Shown piece after piece: positions 21,742-30,864 of a stretch of DNA of 64,000 nt. Source of the DNA: Microbacterium lemovicicum (lineage in GTDB: Bacteria; Actinomycetota; Actinomycetes; Actinomycetales; Microbacteriaceae); contig NZ_CP031423.1 of assembly GCF_003991875.1 (NCBI RefSeq), positions 1,302,001 to 1,366,000 of the forward strand, read 5' to 3'. The notes beneath the pieces were generated by a model that saw only the letters and a list, made by a program, of their open reading frames with translations, had not been told where the DNA came from and did no database searches. A program made the translations under genes and the position numbers. Positions within the stretch are counted from its first letter, which is position 1. Every line of letters begins with the position of its first letter.

Positions 21742-23841
21742 TCACCGCTGGGCGGCGGCGATGCTGTCGCGGGCGGCCTGGACGACGGCGTCGGCGGTGA
21801 AGCCGAATTTCTCGAACAGGGTCTTGTAGTCGGCGGAGGCGCCGAAGTGCTCGATCGAGACCGAGACGCCGTGGTCGCCGACGAGGCCCCGCCACGGCAG
21901 GGCGATGCCCGCCTCGACCGAGACACGGGCCTTCACGGAGGGCGGCAGGACGGACTCGCGGTACGCGGCATCCTGCTCGTCGAACCACTCCAGAGCGGGC
22001 GCCGAGACGACGCGGGCGTTGATGCCCTCGGCGGCCAGCGTCTCGCGCGCGGCCACGGCGAGCTGCACCTCGGAGCCGGTCGCGATCAGGATCACGTCCG
22101 GGGTGCCTCCGGGCGCCTCGGCGAGGACGTACGCGCCCTTGACGGCCTCGTGGGCCGAGGCGAGCTCGTCACCGGATGCCGCACCCTCGCCGCGCGCGAA
22201 GACCGGCACGTTCTGACGGGTCAGGGCGATGCCGGCGGGACCGGCGTTGCGGCGCAGGATCTCGAGCCAGACGACACCGGTCTCGTTCGCGTCCGCCGGG
22301 CGCACCACCGTGAAGTTCGGGATGGCGCGGAGCGAGGCGAGCTGCTCGATGGGCTGGTGGGTCGGGCCGTCCTCGCCGAGGGCCACCGAGTCGTGCGTCC
22401 ACACGAAGATCGACGGGATGTCCATCAGCGCCGCGAGCCGGACGGGCGGACGCATGTAGTCGCTGAAGATCAGGAACGTGCCGCCGAACGGGCGGGTCGG
22501 CCCGTGCAGCGTGATGCCGTTGATGATCGAGCCCATCGCGTGCTCGCGGATGCCGAAGTGCAGCACTCGTCCGTACGGGTCACCCGACCACTCGTGGGTG
22601 GACCACTCGGGCGGGAGGAAGGACTTGGCGTCGGTGATGGTGGTGAGGTTCGACTCGGCCAGGTCGGCCGATCCTCCCCAGAGCTCGGGCAGACGTGCGG
22701 CCAGGGCGTTGATGACCTTGCCCGACGCGGAGCGGGTCGACACGTCGGTGCCCGCCTCGAAGACGGGGAGCGCCGAGGCGATGTCGTCGGGGAGGACGCC
22801 GGCCTCGAGGCGGTCGAGCAGCTGCTTGCGCTCGGGGTTGGCCTCGGCCCACGCGTCGAACGAGGTCTGCCACTCGGCGTGCGCCTGAGCGCCGCGCTCG
22901 ATGAGCCCGCGGGTGCGCTCGATGACCTTCTCCTCCACGACGAAGCTCTGCCCGGGGTCGAAGCCGAGCACCTCCTTGGTGGCCTTGAGCTCGTCGGCGC
23001 CGAGCGCGGAGCCGTGGATCTTGCCGCTGTTCTGCTTGCCGGGCGAGGGCCAGCCGATGATCGTCTTCAGGATGATGAGGGACGGCTTGTCCGTCACGCC
23101 CTTGGCGGCCTCGACGGCGGCGTAGAGCTCGGCGACGTCCTCGACGTACTGGCCGGTCTTCTTCCAGTCGACGGTCTGGACGTGCCAGTCGTAGGACTCG
23201 TAGCGCTTCGCGACGTCCTCGGTGAAGGCGACGTTGGTGTCGTCCTCGATCGAGATCTGGTTGGAGTCGTAGATCGCGATGAGGTTGCCGAGCTGCTGGT
23301 GGCCGGCGAGCGAGGACGCCTCGCTGGTCACACCCTCCTGCAGGTCGCCGTCACCCGCGATCACGTAGATGTGGTGGTCGAACGGGGATTGGCCCGCGGG
23401 CGTCTCCGGGTCGAAGAGGCCACGCTCGAAGCGCGCGGCGTAGGCGAAGCCGACGGCGGACGCGAGGCCCTGGCCGAGCGGGCCGGTGGTGATCTCGACG
23501 CCGTCGGTGTGGCCGTACTCCGGGTGACCGGGGGTCTTCGAGCCCCACGTGCGGAGCGCCTCGAGGTCGGAGAGCTCGAGGCCGAAGCCGCCCAGGTACA
23601 GCTGGATGTACTGAGTGAGCGAGGAGTGCCCCACCGACAGGATGAAGCGGTCGCGCCCCAGCCAGTGCGTGTCGGACGGGTCGTGGCGCAGCACCCGCTG
23701 GTACAGCAGGTAGGCGGCGGGCGCCAGGCTCATGGCGGTTCCGGGGTGGCCGTTGCCGACCTTCTCCACCGCGTCGGCTGCGAGCACTCGGACGGTATCC
23801 ACCGCGCGCTCGTCGATTTCATCCCACTGCAGATCCGACAC
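21742..23841 (-). CDS. tkt: transketolase
   Basis: Thiamine-diphosphate enzyme of 699 residues moving two-carbon units in the pentose phosphate pathway; first gene of the operon. The substrate-binding [13 protein letters not shown] lies near residue 30, the ThDP motif [21 protein letters not shown]...[12 protein letters not shown] around residues 155-195, and the pyrimidine-binding domain follows with GIREHAMG and [18 protein letters not shown]. It starts with GTG (23839-23841) after GAAAGGCGG. A -10 (TATGCT on the minus strand, 23940-23945) would give a leader of about 90 nt. Confidence 0.97.
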   Translation of the reverse strand: MSDLQWDEIDERAVDTVRVLAADAVEKVGNGHPGTAMSLAPAAYLLYQRVLRHDPSDTHWLGRDRFILSVGHSSLTQYIQLYLGGFGLELSDLEALRTWGSKTPGHPEYGHTDGVEITTGPLGQGLASAVGFAYAARFERGLFDPETPAGQSPFDHHIYVIAGDGDLQEGVTSEASSLAGHQQLGNLIAIYDSNQISIEDDTNVAFTEDVAKRYESYDWHVQTVDWKKTGQYVEDVAELYAAVEAAKGVTDKPSLIILKTIIGWPSPGKQNSGKIHGSALGADELKATKEVLGFDPGQSFVVEEKVIERTRGLIERGAQAHAEWQTSFDAWAEANPERKQLLDRLEAGVLPDDIASALPVFEAGTDVSTRSASGKVINALAARLPELWGGSADLAESNLTTITDAKSFLPPEWSTHEWSGDPYGRVLHFGIREHAMGSIINGITLHGPTRPFGGTFLIFSDYMRPPVRLAALMDIPSIFVWTHDSVALGEDGPTHQPIEQLASLRAIPNFTVVRPADANETGVVWLEILRRNAGPAGIALTRQNVPVFARGEGAASGDELASAHEAVKGAYVLAEAPGGTPDVILIATGSEVQLAVAARETLAAEGINARVVSAPALEWFDEQDAAYRESVLPPSVKARVSVEAGIALPWRGLVGDHGVSVSIEHFGASADYKTLFEKFGFTADAVVQAARDSIAAAQR

Positions 23842-23939
23842 CCGGCCGCCTTTCTCGAGGAAGCGCCTCAGAAGACCGTGCCGCGGCCCTCTTCGCGAGG
23901 AAAAAGGGGGGTCGGCGTACTGGGCGCGCGTTGAGAATC

Positions 23940-23945
23940 AGCATA
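23940..23945 (-). promoter_or_regulatory. -10 of the tkt pentose phosphate operon
   Basis: TATGCT on the minus strand, about 98 nt before the tkt start; the interval is C-rich with no stem as regular as those of secG or the DEAD-box gene. Confidence 0.4.
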
Positions 23946-23996
23946 GCGAGATCACCGGCCCGGCTGGACAGCGCGAGACGTCGTGTGACGATGCCT

Positions 23997-24002
23997 TAGA
24001 CT
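23997..24002 (+). promoter_or_regulatory. ctaB -10 element
   Basis: TAGACT 36 nt before the ctaB ATG; short leader of about 30 nt ending in GGGGGGCG. Confidence 0.5.
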
Positions 24003-24038
24003 GGAGGACGACCGGGACGCGGCACGATACGGGGGGCG

Positions 24039-24974
24039 ATGGACATCTCTACGGGTGCCTCCACCCTCTCGGCAGCCCATCCGGCCGCCCCTCGCTCCCT
24101 CGGCCGCACGATCCGCGCCTACGTCGCTCTGACGAAGCCGCGCGTGCTCGAGCTCCTCCTCGTCACGACCGTTCCGGTCATGATCCTGGCGTACGGCGGC
24201 TTCCCGTCGCTCTGGCTCGTGCTCGCCACCGTCATCGGAGGATCGCTGAGCGCCGGCTCCGCCGCCGCGTTCAACATGTACCTCGACCGCGACATCGACG
24301 CGCACATGCAGCGCACGGTCAACCGTCCGCTCGTGACCGGCGAGGTCTCGCCGCGCGGAGCGCTGGTGTTCGCGTGGACGCTGGCCGTGGCATCCACCAT
24401 CTGGCTCTGGCTCACCACCAACTTGCTGGCGGCGGCCCTGTCGGCGGTGGCCATCTTCTTCTACGTCGTGATCTACACGATCATCCTCAAGCGGCGCACC
24501 GAGCAGAACATCGTCTGGGGCGGCATCGCGGGATGCTTCCCGGTCGTCATCGGCTGGTCCGCGGTCACCGGCTCGCTGTCGTGGACGCCGATGATCCTCT
24601 TCCTGCTGGTGTTCCTGTGGACGCCGCCGCACTACTGGCCCCTGTCCATGAAGTACGCGCGTCAGTACGACGAGGTCGACGTGCCGATGCTGGGCGCCAC
24701 GCGCGACAGCTCCCAGGTCGGCCTGCAGGTCATCCTCTACGCCTGGGCGACGGTGGCGTGCTCGCTGCTGCTCATCCCCGTGGCATCCATGGGGCTCGTG
24801 TACACGGTCTCGGCGCTCGTCTTCGGCGGCTGGTTCCTCTACGAGTCGCACCGGCTCTACTCGCGGGCCGTGCGAGGCACCGAGCCGCGGCCCATGCGCG
24901 TCTTCCACGCGTCCATCACGTACCTGACGCTGCTGTTCGTCGCGATCGCCGTCGACCCGCTGCTGCCGTTCTGA
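24039..24974 (+). CDS. ctaB: protoheme IX farnesyltransferase (heme O synthase)
   Basis: UbiA-family integral membrane enzyme of 311 residues that farnesylates heme B to heme O for cytochrome aa3 oxidase. Nine or so hydrophobic segments are present; the allylic-diphosphate motif NMYLDRDID lies near residue 84, and the second Asp-rich loop YDEVDVPML near 210. An N-terminal cytosolic stretch of about 27 residues precedes [10 protein letters not shown]. Divergent from tkt and convergent with the small membrane protein gene. ctaA is 500 bp further on the other strand, completing the heme A route. Confidence 0.96.
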   Translation: MDISTGASTLSAAHPAAPRSLGRTIRAYVALTKPRVLELLLVTTVPVMILAYGGFPSLWLVLATVIGGSLSAGSAAAFNMYLDRDIDAHMQRTVNRPLVTGEVSPRGALVFAWTLAVASTIWLWLTTNLLAAALSAVAIFFYVVIYTIILKRRTEQNIVWGGIAGCFPVVIGWSAVTGSLSWTPMILFLLVFLWTPPHYWPLSMKYARQYDEVDVPMLGATRDSSQVGLQVILYAWATVACSLLLIPVASMGLVYTVSALVFGGWFLYESHRLYSRAVRGTEPRPMRVFHASITYLTLLFVAIAVDPLLPF

Positions 24975-25008
24975 GGCGCAGCCGGGCCGACGGCATCGTC
25001 GCTCGGCG

Positions 25009-25410
25009 TCAGCGCGCGGCGGTGACCTCGTCGCGGGCGGGTACGACCTCGCCGTCCGCCACGACCTCGTCGGTGCGCACGAACACGGCGTCGTCGGCGG
25101 GCTCCGCGTCGTCGGCCACATCGACCGCTTCGGCGGTCGGCGTCGCGACGGGCAGGAACGAGCGGGCGGCGGCCAGGGCCAGCAGCACGAAGAGGCCGAC
25201 GAGGCCCGCGGCGAGCAGGCCGGAGCCGATGGTGATCCAGGACTGACCGCCGTAGACGAGGCCGCCCGTGGCGGTCTGGTCGTCGAGTCCGGCGATCATG
25301 GCGGGCAGCGTCGTGGCGACGATCGCCGCACCGGCGACGGTCACGGCGAGCGAGGCCACCAGGAGGATCCAGAACGGGATGCTGCGGGTCAGGCTCGGAC
25401 GAACGTTCAT
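25009..25410 (-). CDS. small two-TM membrane protein, function unknown
   Basis: No family recognised. The 133-residue product has two hydrophobic segments (about residues 12-37 and 58-84) and an acidic, Ala/Val/Asp-rich C-terminal tail that is probably cytosolic. GAGGAG lies 7-12 nt before the ATG at 25408-25410. It is read in the same direction as ctaA, 106 nt downstream of it, so it may share its transcript and relate to heme or oxidase assembly; that is context only. Confidence 0.7.
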   Translation of the reverse strand: MNVRPSLTRSIPFWILLVASLAVTVAGAAIVATTLPAMIAGLDDQTATGGLVYGGQSWITIGSGLLAAGLVGLFVLLALAAARSFLPVATPTAEAVDVADDAEPADDAVFVRTDEVVADGEVVPARDEVTAAR

Positions 25411-25516
25411 GCGGAGAACTCCTCAGGGTGTGGGGCGCCGCGGACAGCGGCTCCACGACCCTCGCACCGTCACCCGGACGACCTCTCGGCGCGGGCGATG
25501 AGTCTCCTATGCGATG

Positions 25517-26500
25517 TCAGTGCGCGCCGGCGGTGGCCCGGCGACGCGGCGCGGCCGCGGCGGGCGCCGCCTCATCCTGCTTCAGGTGCATCACCACGGC
25601 GGTCATCGCCGCCACGAGGGTGACGGCGAGCACCATGTGGATGTTCACCAGCACGATCGGGAGCCCGGTGCGCGCCTGCCACAGTCCGACGGCGATCTGC
25701 ACGACCTCGACCGCGAGCAGCAGCCCGACCCAGCGACGGAGCCGCAGGGTCGCGGGCGTGCGCCACGCGGCGATCAGCAGGGCGATCGTCAGAGCGAAGG
25801 TGACGTAGGCCGGCCAGGAGTGCACGTGCTGCCACAGGACCGGATCAAGGCCGTTGCGCGCGGCCTCGTCGTCGCCGGCGTGCGGGCCGGAGCCGGTGAG
25901 GAGGATGCCGACCAGCACCGTGACGGCGACGGCCGCGCTCGTGGCGTGGGCCAGGCCCGCGAAGAAGGGCGTGACCACGCGCACCCGCGGGCGACCCGGG
26001 GCGTACACGCGGGCCACGAGGGCGGCGGCGTTGGCCACCAGGGCGGCGGAGATGACGAAGTGGATGCCGACCAGCGTCGGCGGCAGGTGCAGCCAGACGA
26101 CGATGCCGCCGATGACGGCCTGGAGGATGATGCCCACGCCGTTGGCGAGGGTGAGGATGCGCAGGTCGCGGCGGCCGGTGCGCACGACGGCGAGGAAGGC
26201 CACGAGCGCGATGACGACGAGGATCCCCGTCAGCGTGCGGTTCCCGAACTCGATGAGGCCGTGCACGCCGAGCTCCTGGGTGGGAACGAGGGAGCCGCCC
26301 GTGCAGTAGGGCCACGTGTCGCAGCCCATTCCCGAGCCGGTGAGGCGCACGAGACCGCCCGTGCCGACGATGAGGATGTTGCTGATCAGTGCGAGCCACG
26401 CGAACACGCGGGCGAGGCGCCCGACGCGGTCGGGGAGGCGGCGCAATAGGGATGCGACGCCGCGGCGGTCGGGGCGCGGCGCGGTGAGCGTGTCGGCCAT
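25517..26500 (-). CDS. ctaA: heme A synthase (COX15/CtaA family)
   Basis: Integral membrane enzyme of 327 residues that oxidises heme O to heme A. Eight hydrophobic segments; the first carries NILIVGTGGLVRLTGSGMGCDTWPYC, where GSGMGC and the two cysteines (about residues 60 and 66) match the CtaA extracytoplasmic loop, and HGLIEFGNRTLTG holds a heme-ligand histidine. The ATG has a purine-rich AGGAGGTGAGG upstream. Divergent from the suf operon, where sufR stands in mycobacteria. Confidence 0.93.
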   Translation of the reverse strand: MADTLTAPRPDRRGVASLLRRLPDRVGRLARVFAWLALISNILIVGTGGLVRLTGSGMGCDTWPYCTGGSLVPTQELGVHGLIEFGNRTLTGILVVIALVAFLAVVRTGRRDLRILTLANGVGIILQAVIGGIVVWLHLPPTLVGIHFVISAALVANAAALVARVYAPGRPRVRVVTPFFAGLAHATSAAVAVTVLVGILLTGSGPHAGDDEAARNGLDPVLWQHVHSWPAYVTFALTIALLIAAWRTPATLRLRRWVGLLLAVEVVQIAVGLWQARTGLPIVLVNIHMVLAVTLVAAMTAVVMHLKQDEAAPAAAAPRRRATAGAH

Positions 26501-26576
26501 TCCTCACCTCCTGGGAGAGTGCTCCGCGGGGTGCGGGAGCGGTGGTCCCGGCTGCCCGAAGGGGGAGCGGAACCTG

Positions 26577-26582
26577 TAGAAT
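26577..26582 (+). promoter_or_regulatory. suf operon -10 element
   Basis: TAGAAT about 170 nt upstream of sufB, giving a leader of roughly 160 nt. Confidence 0.5.
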
Positions 26583-26591
26583 CGAAGGGTC

Positions 26592-26622
26592 GGGAGGCGT
26601 ACGCGAAACGCGTCGTGCTCCC
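26592..26622 (+). promoter_or_regulatory. 5'-terminal stem-loop of the suf leader
   Basis: Two stacked 5-bp helices, GGGAG/CTCCC outside and ACGCG/CGCGT inside, separated by a 4x4 internal loop and closed by AAA. It starts 10 nt after the -10, at the predicted 5' end of the mRNA. The rest of the leader (26623-26735) shows no other clear structure. Confidence 0.4.
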
Positions 26623-26751
26623 CTGACAGTTTAGGCGCGATGGACGGCGCCACTTGAGAGGGCCCGCAAGCGGCATCCTTCCCCGGGATATTCCCAGGGA
26701 CCGGAATGCCGGGGCGGATGACACCGTTGAGGCCCGGAGGAGAGTGTGACC

Positions 26752-28170
26752 ATGTCTGATGTGCTCATCGATCGTCCCGAGCTGGACAGCCTCGGGCAGT
26801 ACGAGTTCGGCTGGCACGACGCCGACGCGGCGGGTGCGCTCGCCCAGCGCGGGATCAACGAGGATGTCGTGCGCGGCATCTCGGGGCTGAAGAACGAACC
26901 CGAGTGGATGCTCAAGACCCGACTGAAGGGCTACCAGCTCTTCGGTCGCAAGCCGATGCCGACGTGGGGCGCCGACCTCAGCGAGATCGACTTCGACAAC
27001 ATCAAGTACTTCGTGCGCTCCACCGAGAAGCAGGCCCAGTCGTGGGAGGACCTCCCCGAGGAGATCCGCAACACGTACGAGCGCCTCGGCATCCCCGAGG
27101 CCGAGCGCCAGCGCCTCGTCGCCGGCGTCGCCGCGCAGTACGAGTCCGAGGTCGTCTACCACCAGATCCGCGAGGACCTGGAGCAGCAGGGCGTCATCTT
27201 CATGGACACCGACACGGCGCTGCGGGAGCACCCCGAGTTCTTCGAGGAGTACTTCGGCACCGTCATCCCCGCCGGCGACAACAAGTTCGCGGCGCTGAAC
27301 ACGGCCGTGTGGTCGGGCGGCTCGTTCGTGTACGTGCCCAAGGGCGTCCGCGTCGAGATCCCCCTCCAGGCCTACTTCCGCATCAACACCGAGAACATGG
27401 GCCAGTTCGAGCGCACGCTGATCATCGCCGACGAGGACTCCTACGTCCACTACATCGAGGGCTGCACGGCGCCGATCTACAAGAGCGACTCGCTGCACTC
27501 CGCGGTCGTCGAGATCATCGTCAAGAAGAACGCCCGTGTGCGCTACACGACGATCCAGAACTGGTCGAACAACGTCTACAACCTCGTCACCAAGCGCGCG
27601 ATCGCGCACGAGGGCGCGACGATGGAGTGGATCGACGGCAACATCGGCTCCAAGGTCACGATGAAGTACCCCTCGATCTTCCTCGTGGGCGAGCGCGCCA
27701 AGGGCGAGACGCTGTCCGTCGCGTTCGCCGGTCCCGGTCAGCACCAGGACGCCGGCGCGAAGATGGTCCACATGGCGCCTTACACGCAGTCGTCGATCGT
27801 CTCGAAGTCGATCGCCCGCGGCGGAGGACGCGCCGGCTACCGCGGCGAGGTCCGCATCGACGAGAACGCCCACCACTCCGCCAACACGGTGCGCTGCGAC
27901 GCCCTGCTGGTGGACACGATCTCCCGCTCCGACACCTACCCGGCGATCGACATCCGTGTCGACGACGTGCAGCTCGGCCACGAGGCGACCGTCTCGAAGG
28001 TCAGCGAGGAGCAGCTGTTCTACCTCATGAGCCGCGGCATGCCCGAGGACGAGGCGATGGCCATGATCGTGCGCGGCTTCATCGAGCCCATCGCCCGCGA
28101 GCTGCCCATGGAGTACGCCATGGAGCTCAACAAGCTCATCGAGATGGGCATGGAAGGATCCGTCGGCTGA
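26752..28170 (+). CDS. sufB: Fe-S cluster assembly scaffold SufB
   Basis: 472-residue core subunit of the SufBCD complex on which Fe-S clusters are built. Beta-helix family protein with the conserved [21 protein letters not shown] and the C-terminal [17 protein letters not shown]...[12 protein letters not shown]. The ATG at 26752 is chosen because GGAGGAG (26736-26742) lies 9 nt upstream; the in-frame GTG at 26746 would be only 3 nt away. First gene of the operon and overlapping sufD by one base. Confidence 0.96.
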   Translation: MSDVLIDRPELDSLGQYEFGWHDADAAGALAQRGINEDVVRGISGLKNEPEWMLKTRLKGYQLFGRKPMPTWGADLSEIDFDNIKYFVRSTEKQAQSWEDLPEEIRNTYERLGIPEAERQRLVAGVAAQYESEVVYHQIREDLEQQGVIFMDTDTALREHPEFFEEYFGTVIPAGDNKFAALNTAVWSGGSFVYVPKGVRVEIPLQAYFRINTENMGQFERTLIIADEDSYVHYIEGCTAPIYKSDSLHSAVVEIIVKKNARVRYTTIQNWSNNVYNLVTKRAIAHEGATMEWIDGNIGSKVTMKYPSIFLVGERAKGETLSVAFAGPGQHQDAGAKMVHMAPYTQSSIVSKSIARGGGRAGYRGEVRIDENAHHSANTVRCDALLVDTISRSDTYPAIDIRVDDVQLGHEATVSKVSEEQLFYLMSRGMPEDEAMAMIVRGFIEPIARELPMEYAMELNKLIEMGMEGSVG

Positions 28171-29354
28171 TGACGACCACCACCGAGGCGCCCGTCGTGG
28201 TGCCTGGCTCCACCGCGCACTCCGACGGGGCGTTCGTGCCCGTCCAGACCCGCTCGGAGCGTCCGTCCTCGTTCGACCCGGCGGACTTCGACGCCCCCAC
28301 GGGCCGCGAGGTCAACTTCAAGTACACGCCCGTCGCCAAGCTGGCGGCGCTGTTCGTCAACGAGGCGGCGCCCGCCGGCGTCGTGGCCGTCTCGGTCGAC
28401 GCCCCCGCCGAGGTCGAGCAGCTGACCCTCGCGGTCGGTGCCGCCCCCCGCGGCGAGGTCTTCCGGCCCGAGGACCTGCCCGCGGCGATCGCGTGGACGC
28501 AGGAGACCGAGGCGCCGCTGCTGCGCATCCCCGCGAACGCGGAGCTCGACCGTCCCGTGCTGGTGACCCTCACCGGCACCGGAGGCGTGGCCCACGCGCA
28601 CGTCGTCATCGAGGCGATGCCCAACTCGCGCGCCACCGTGATCTTCCGTCACACCGGCACCGCGCAGCACGCGCAGAACGTCGAGATCATCGTGCGCGAC
28701 GGCGCCCGCCTCGACGTGGTGTCACTGCAGGAATGGGACGACGACGCCGTGCACGCGGCATCCCACCAGGCCCGTGTCGACAAGGACGCCCTGCTGCGTC
28801 ACTTCGTCGTGAGCTTCGGCGGCGCCGTCGTGCGCGTGAACCCGTCCGTCGAGCTCGCCGGCCCCGGCTCCCAGGGCGAGCTGTACGGCCTGTCGTACTC
28901 CGACGCAGGCCAGCACCTCGAGAGCCAGGTGTACCTGCACCACAAGGGCCCGAACACCCGCGGCGACGTGCTCTACAAGGGCGCTCTGCAGGGTGCGGGC
29001 GCGCGCAGCGTCTGGATCGGCGACGTGCTGATCGGACCCGACGCCGTGGGCACCGACTCCTACGAGGCCAACCGCAACCTCGTGCTCACCGATGGCGCCC
29101 GCGCCGACTCGGTGCCGAACCTCGAGATCGAGACCGGCGACATCCAGGGTGCCGGCCACGCCAGCGCCACCGGACGCTTCGACGACGAGCAGCTCTTCTA
29201 CCTGCAGGCGCGCGGCATCGACGAGGAGCAGGCCCGCCGCCTGGTCGTCATCGGCTTCCTCGCCGAGATCGTCCAGAAGCTCGGCATCCCCGCCCTCGAG
29301 GAGGAGCTGTCCGCCGCGATCGAGCGCGACCTCGTGCAGGGGGCCGCTGCATGA
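28170..29354 (+). CDS. sufD: Fe-S cluster assembly protein SufD
   Basis: 394-residue partner of SufB and SufC in the scaffold complex. The C-terminal beta-helix shows the shared QLFYLQARGIDEEQARRLVVIGF signature and SNLEIETGDIQGAGHAS-like segment. The TGATG junction overlaps the sufB stop by one base and the Rieske gene starts inside its stop, so translation is coupled. The N-terminal 100 residues are variable. Confidence 0.94.
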   Translation: MTTTTEAPVVVPGSTAHSDGAFVPVQTRSERPSSFDPADFDAPTGREVNFKYTPVAKLAALFVNEAAPAGVVAVSVDAPAEVEQLTLAVGAAPRGEVFRPEDLPAAIAWTQETEAPLLRIPANAELDRPVLVTLTGTGGVAHAHVVIEAMPNSRATVIFRHTGTAQHAQNVEIIVRDGARLDVVSLQEWDDDAVHAASHQARVDKDALLRHFVVSFGGAVVRVNPSVELAGPGSQGELYGLSYSDAGQHLESQVYLHHKGPNTRGDVLYKGALQGAGARSVWIGDVLIGPDAVGTDSYEANRNLVLTDGARADSVPNLEIETGDIQGAGHASATGRFDDEQLFYLQARGIDEEQARRLVVIGFLAEIVQKLGIPALEEELSAAIERDLVQGAAA

Positions 29355-29677
29355 GCGCCTCCCGCGTCTGCGCGTTGAGCGCCCTCGAGCAGGACACCGC
29401 CCTGCGCGTCGAGGTCGACGGCGTCCCGATCGCCGTCGTGCTGGACTCCGCCGGCGAGGTGCACGCCATCGGCGACGTGTGCACCCACGGCGACATCTCC
29501 CTCTCCGACGGCTTCGTCGACGGCGACACGCTCGAGTGCTGGGCCCATGGGTCCGCCTTCTCGCTGCGCACCGGCAAGCCCCTCAACCTCCCCGCGTACG
29601 AGCCCGTCCCCGTCTACGCCGTCACGATCGACGGCGACGACGTGCTCATCGACCCGACTGTCACGAAAGAAGCCTGA
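29351..29677 (+). CDS. Rieske-type [2Fe-2S] ferredoxin of the suf operon
   Basis: 108-residue small Rieske protein (NirD/bphF-like). The cluster ligands are Cys44, His46, Cys63 and His66 in CTHGDISLSDG and CWAHGSAF. It has no membrane segment, so it is a soluble electron carrier. A Rieske gene between sufD and sufC is a recurring actinobacterial arrangement; it may supply electrons for cluster assembly, which is inference. It overlaps sufD by 4 nt and abuts sufC with no gap. Confidence 0.9.
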   Translation: MSASRVCALSALEQDTALRVEVDGVPIAVVLDSAGEVHAIGDVCTHGDISLSDGFVDGDTLECWAHGSAFSLRTGKPLNLPAYEPVPVYAVTIDGDDVLIDPTVTKEA

Positions 29678-30460
29678 ATGTCTGTCCTGGAAATTCGCGA
29701 CCTGCACGTCACGGTCGAGACGGATGCCGGCACCACGCCCATCCTCAACGGTCTGAGCCTGACCATCCGCACGGGTGAGACGCACGCCATCATGGGCCCC
29801 AACGGCTCCGGCAAGTCCACCCTCGCCTACACGATCGCCGGTCACCCCAAGTACACCGTCACCGGCGGCTCCATCACCCTCGACGGCGACGACGTCCTCG
29901 CGATGACCGTCGACGAGCGCGCCCGCGCCGGGCTGTTCCTCGCGATGCAGTACCCGGTCGAGATCCCCGGCGTGACGGTCACCAACTTCCTGCGCACGGC
30001 CAAGACCGCCGTCAGCGGCGAGGCCCCGTCGATCCGGACGTGGACCAAGGACGTCAAGCAGTCCATGAAGAACCTCCGCATGGACCCGAAGTTCGCGCAG
30101 CGCAACGTCAACGAGGGCTTCTCGGGCGGCGAGAAGAAGCGCCACGAGATCCTCCAGCTCGAGCTGCTCAAGCCCCAGATCGCCGTGCTCGACGAGACCG
30201 ATTCCGGCCTCGACGTCGACGCGCTCAAGATCGTCTCCGAGGGCGTCAACCGCGCCAAGGCCGAGACGGGCCTCGGCGTGCTGCTGATCACGCACTACAC
30301 GCGCATCCTCCGCTACATCCACCCCGACTTCGTGCACGTCATGGTCGCGGGCCGCGTCGTGGAGGAGGGCGGGCCGGAGCTCGCCGAGCGCCTCGAGGAC
30401 GAGGGCTACGACCGCTTCCTGACCCCGGCGGCCGAGTCCGCCGTCGACGCCGACGCGTAG
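29678..30460 (+). CDS. sufC: Fe-S cluster assembly ATPase SufC
   Basis: 260-residue ABC-type ATPase that drives the SufBCD scaffold. Walker A GPNGSGKST at residues 40-48, signature FSGGEKKRHEILQL, Walker B AVLDETDSGLDVDAL and the switch His in ITHYTRIL are intact. The TAG stop codon is also the first half of a TAGGCT sequence placed 6 nt before the sufT ATG, so a second promoter may be embedded at its end. Confidence 0.96.
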   Translation: MSVLEIRDLHVTVETDAGTTPILNGLSLTIRTGETHAIMGPNGSGKSTLAYTIAGHPKYTVTGGSITLDGDDVLAMTVDERARAGLFLAMQYPVEIPGVTVTNFLRTAKTAVSGEAPSIRTWTKDVKQSMKNLRMDPKFAQRNVNEGFSGGEKKRHEILQLELLKPQIAVLDETDSGLDVDALKIVSEGVNRAKAETGLGVLLITHYTRILRYIHPDFVHVMVAGRVVEEGGPELAERLEDEGYDRFLTPAAESAVDADA

Positions 30461-30463
30461 GCT
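30458..30463 (+). promoter_or_regulatory. leaderless -10 of sufT embedded in the sufC stop
   Basis: TAGGCT, where TAG is the sufC stop, then 6 nt, then ATG at 30470. Confidence 0.5.
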
Positions 30464-30469
30464 CGCAGC

Positions 30470-30799
30470 ATGACCGCGACCATCACACCGGAGAAGTACG
30501 ACGAGGTCACCGAGGCCCTGAAAGACGTCATGGATCCCGAGCTCGGGATCAACGTCGTCGACCTCGGCCTCATCTACGACCTCGCGTGGGACGACGAGAA
30601 CGACGCGCTGGTCATCCACATGACGCTGACGTCGGCGGGCTGCCCGCTGACCGACGTGCTCGAGGAGCAGACCGCCCAGGCCCTCGACGACGTCGTGGAG
30701 CGCTTCCGGATCAACTGGGTCTGGATGCCGCCGTGGGGTCCGGAGCGCATCACCGACGACGGCCGCGACATGATGCGGGCCCTCGGCTTCGCCATCTGA
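30470..30799 (+). CDS. sufT: SufT-type metal-sulfur cluster assembly factor (DUF59/MIP18)
   Basis: 109-residue MIP18-family protein involved in Fe-S maturation. It has DPELGINVVDLGLIY (residues 22-36) and the single reactive cysteine in LTSAGCPLTD (Cys58). It normally follows sufS and sufU in actinobacterial suf operons; here it follows sufC directly because those two genes are absent from the locus. Confidence 0.9.
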   Translation: MTATITPEKYDEVTEALKDVMDPELGINVVDLGLIYDLAWDDENDALVIHMTLTSAGCPLTDVLEEQTAQALDDVVERFRINWVWMPPWGPERITDDGRDMMRALGFAI

Positions 30800-30852
30800 C
30801 CGCTCGCGTGACCGCGGGTGACGCGAGCGCACCTCCCACCGGGCCGCGTCGG

Positions 30853-30858
30853 TAGGCT
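30853..30858 (+). promoter_or_regulatory. leaderless -10 of the patB-like gene
   Basis: TAGGCT, 6 nt, then GTG at 30865. Confidence 0.6.
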
Positions 30859-30864
30859 CGTCGG

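Noticed and set aside
21676..23934. 752-codon open frame antisense to transketolase
   Set aside because: Composition is that of a shadow frame (Gly/Arg/Leu/Val/Asp repeats); transketolase is unambiguous on the other strand.
26501..26751. sufR regulator or riboswitch upstream of sufB
   Set aside because: No gene fits in 251 bp, and apart from the 5' stem-loop I recognise no riboswitch class.
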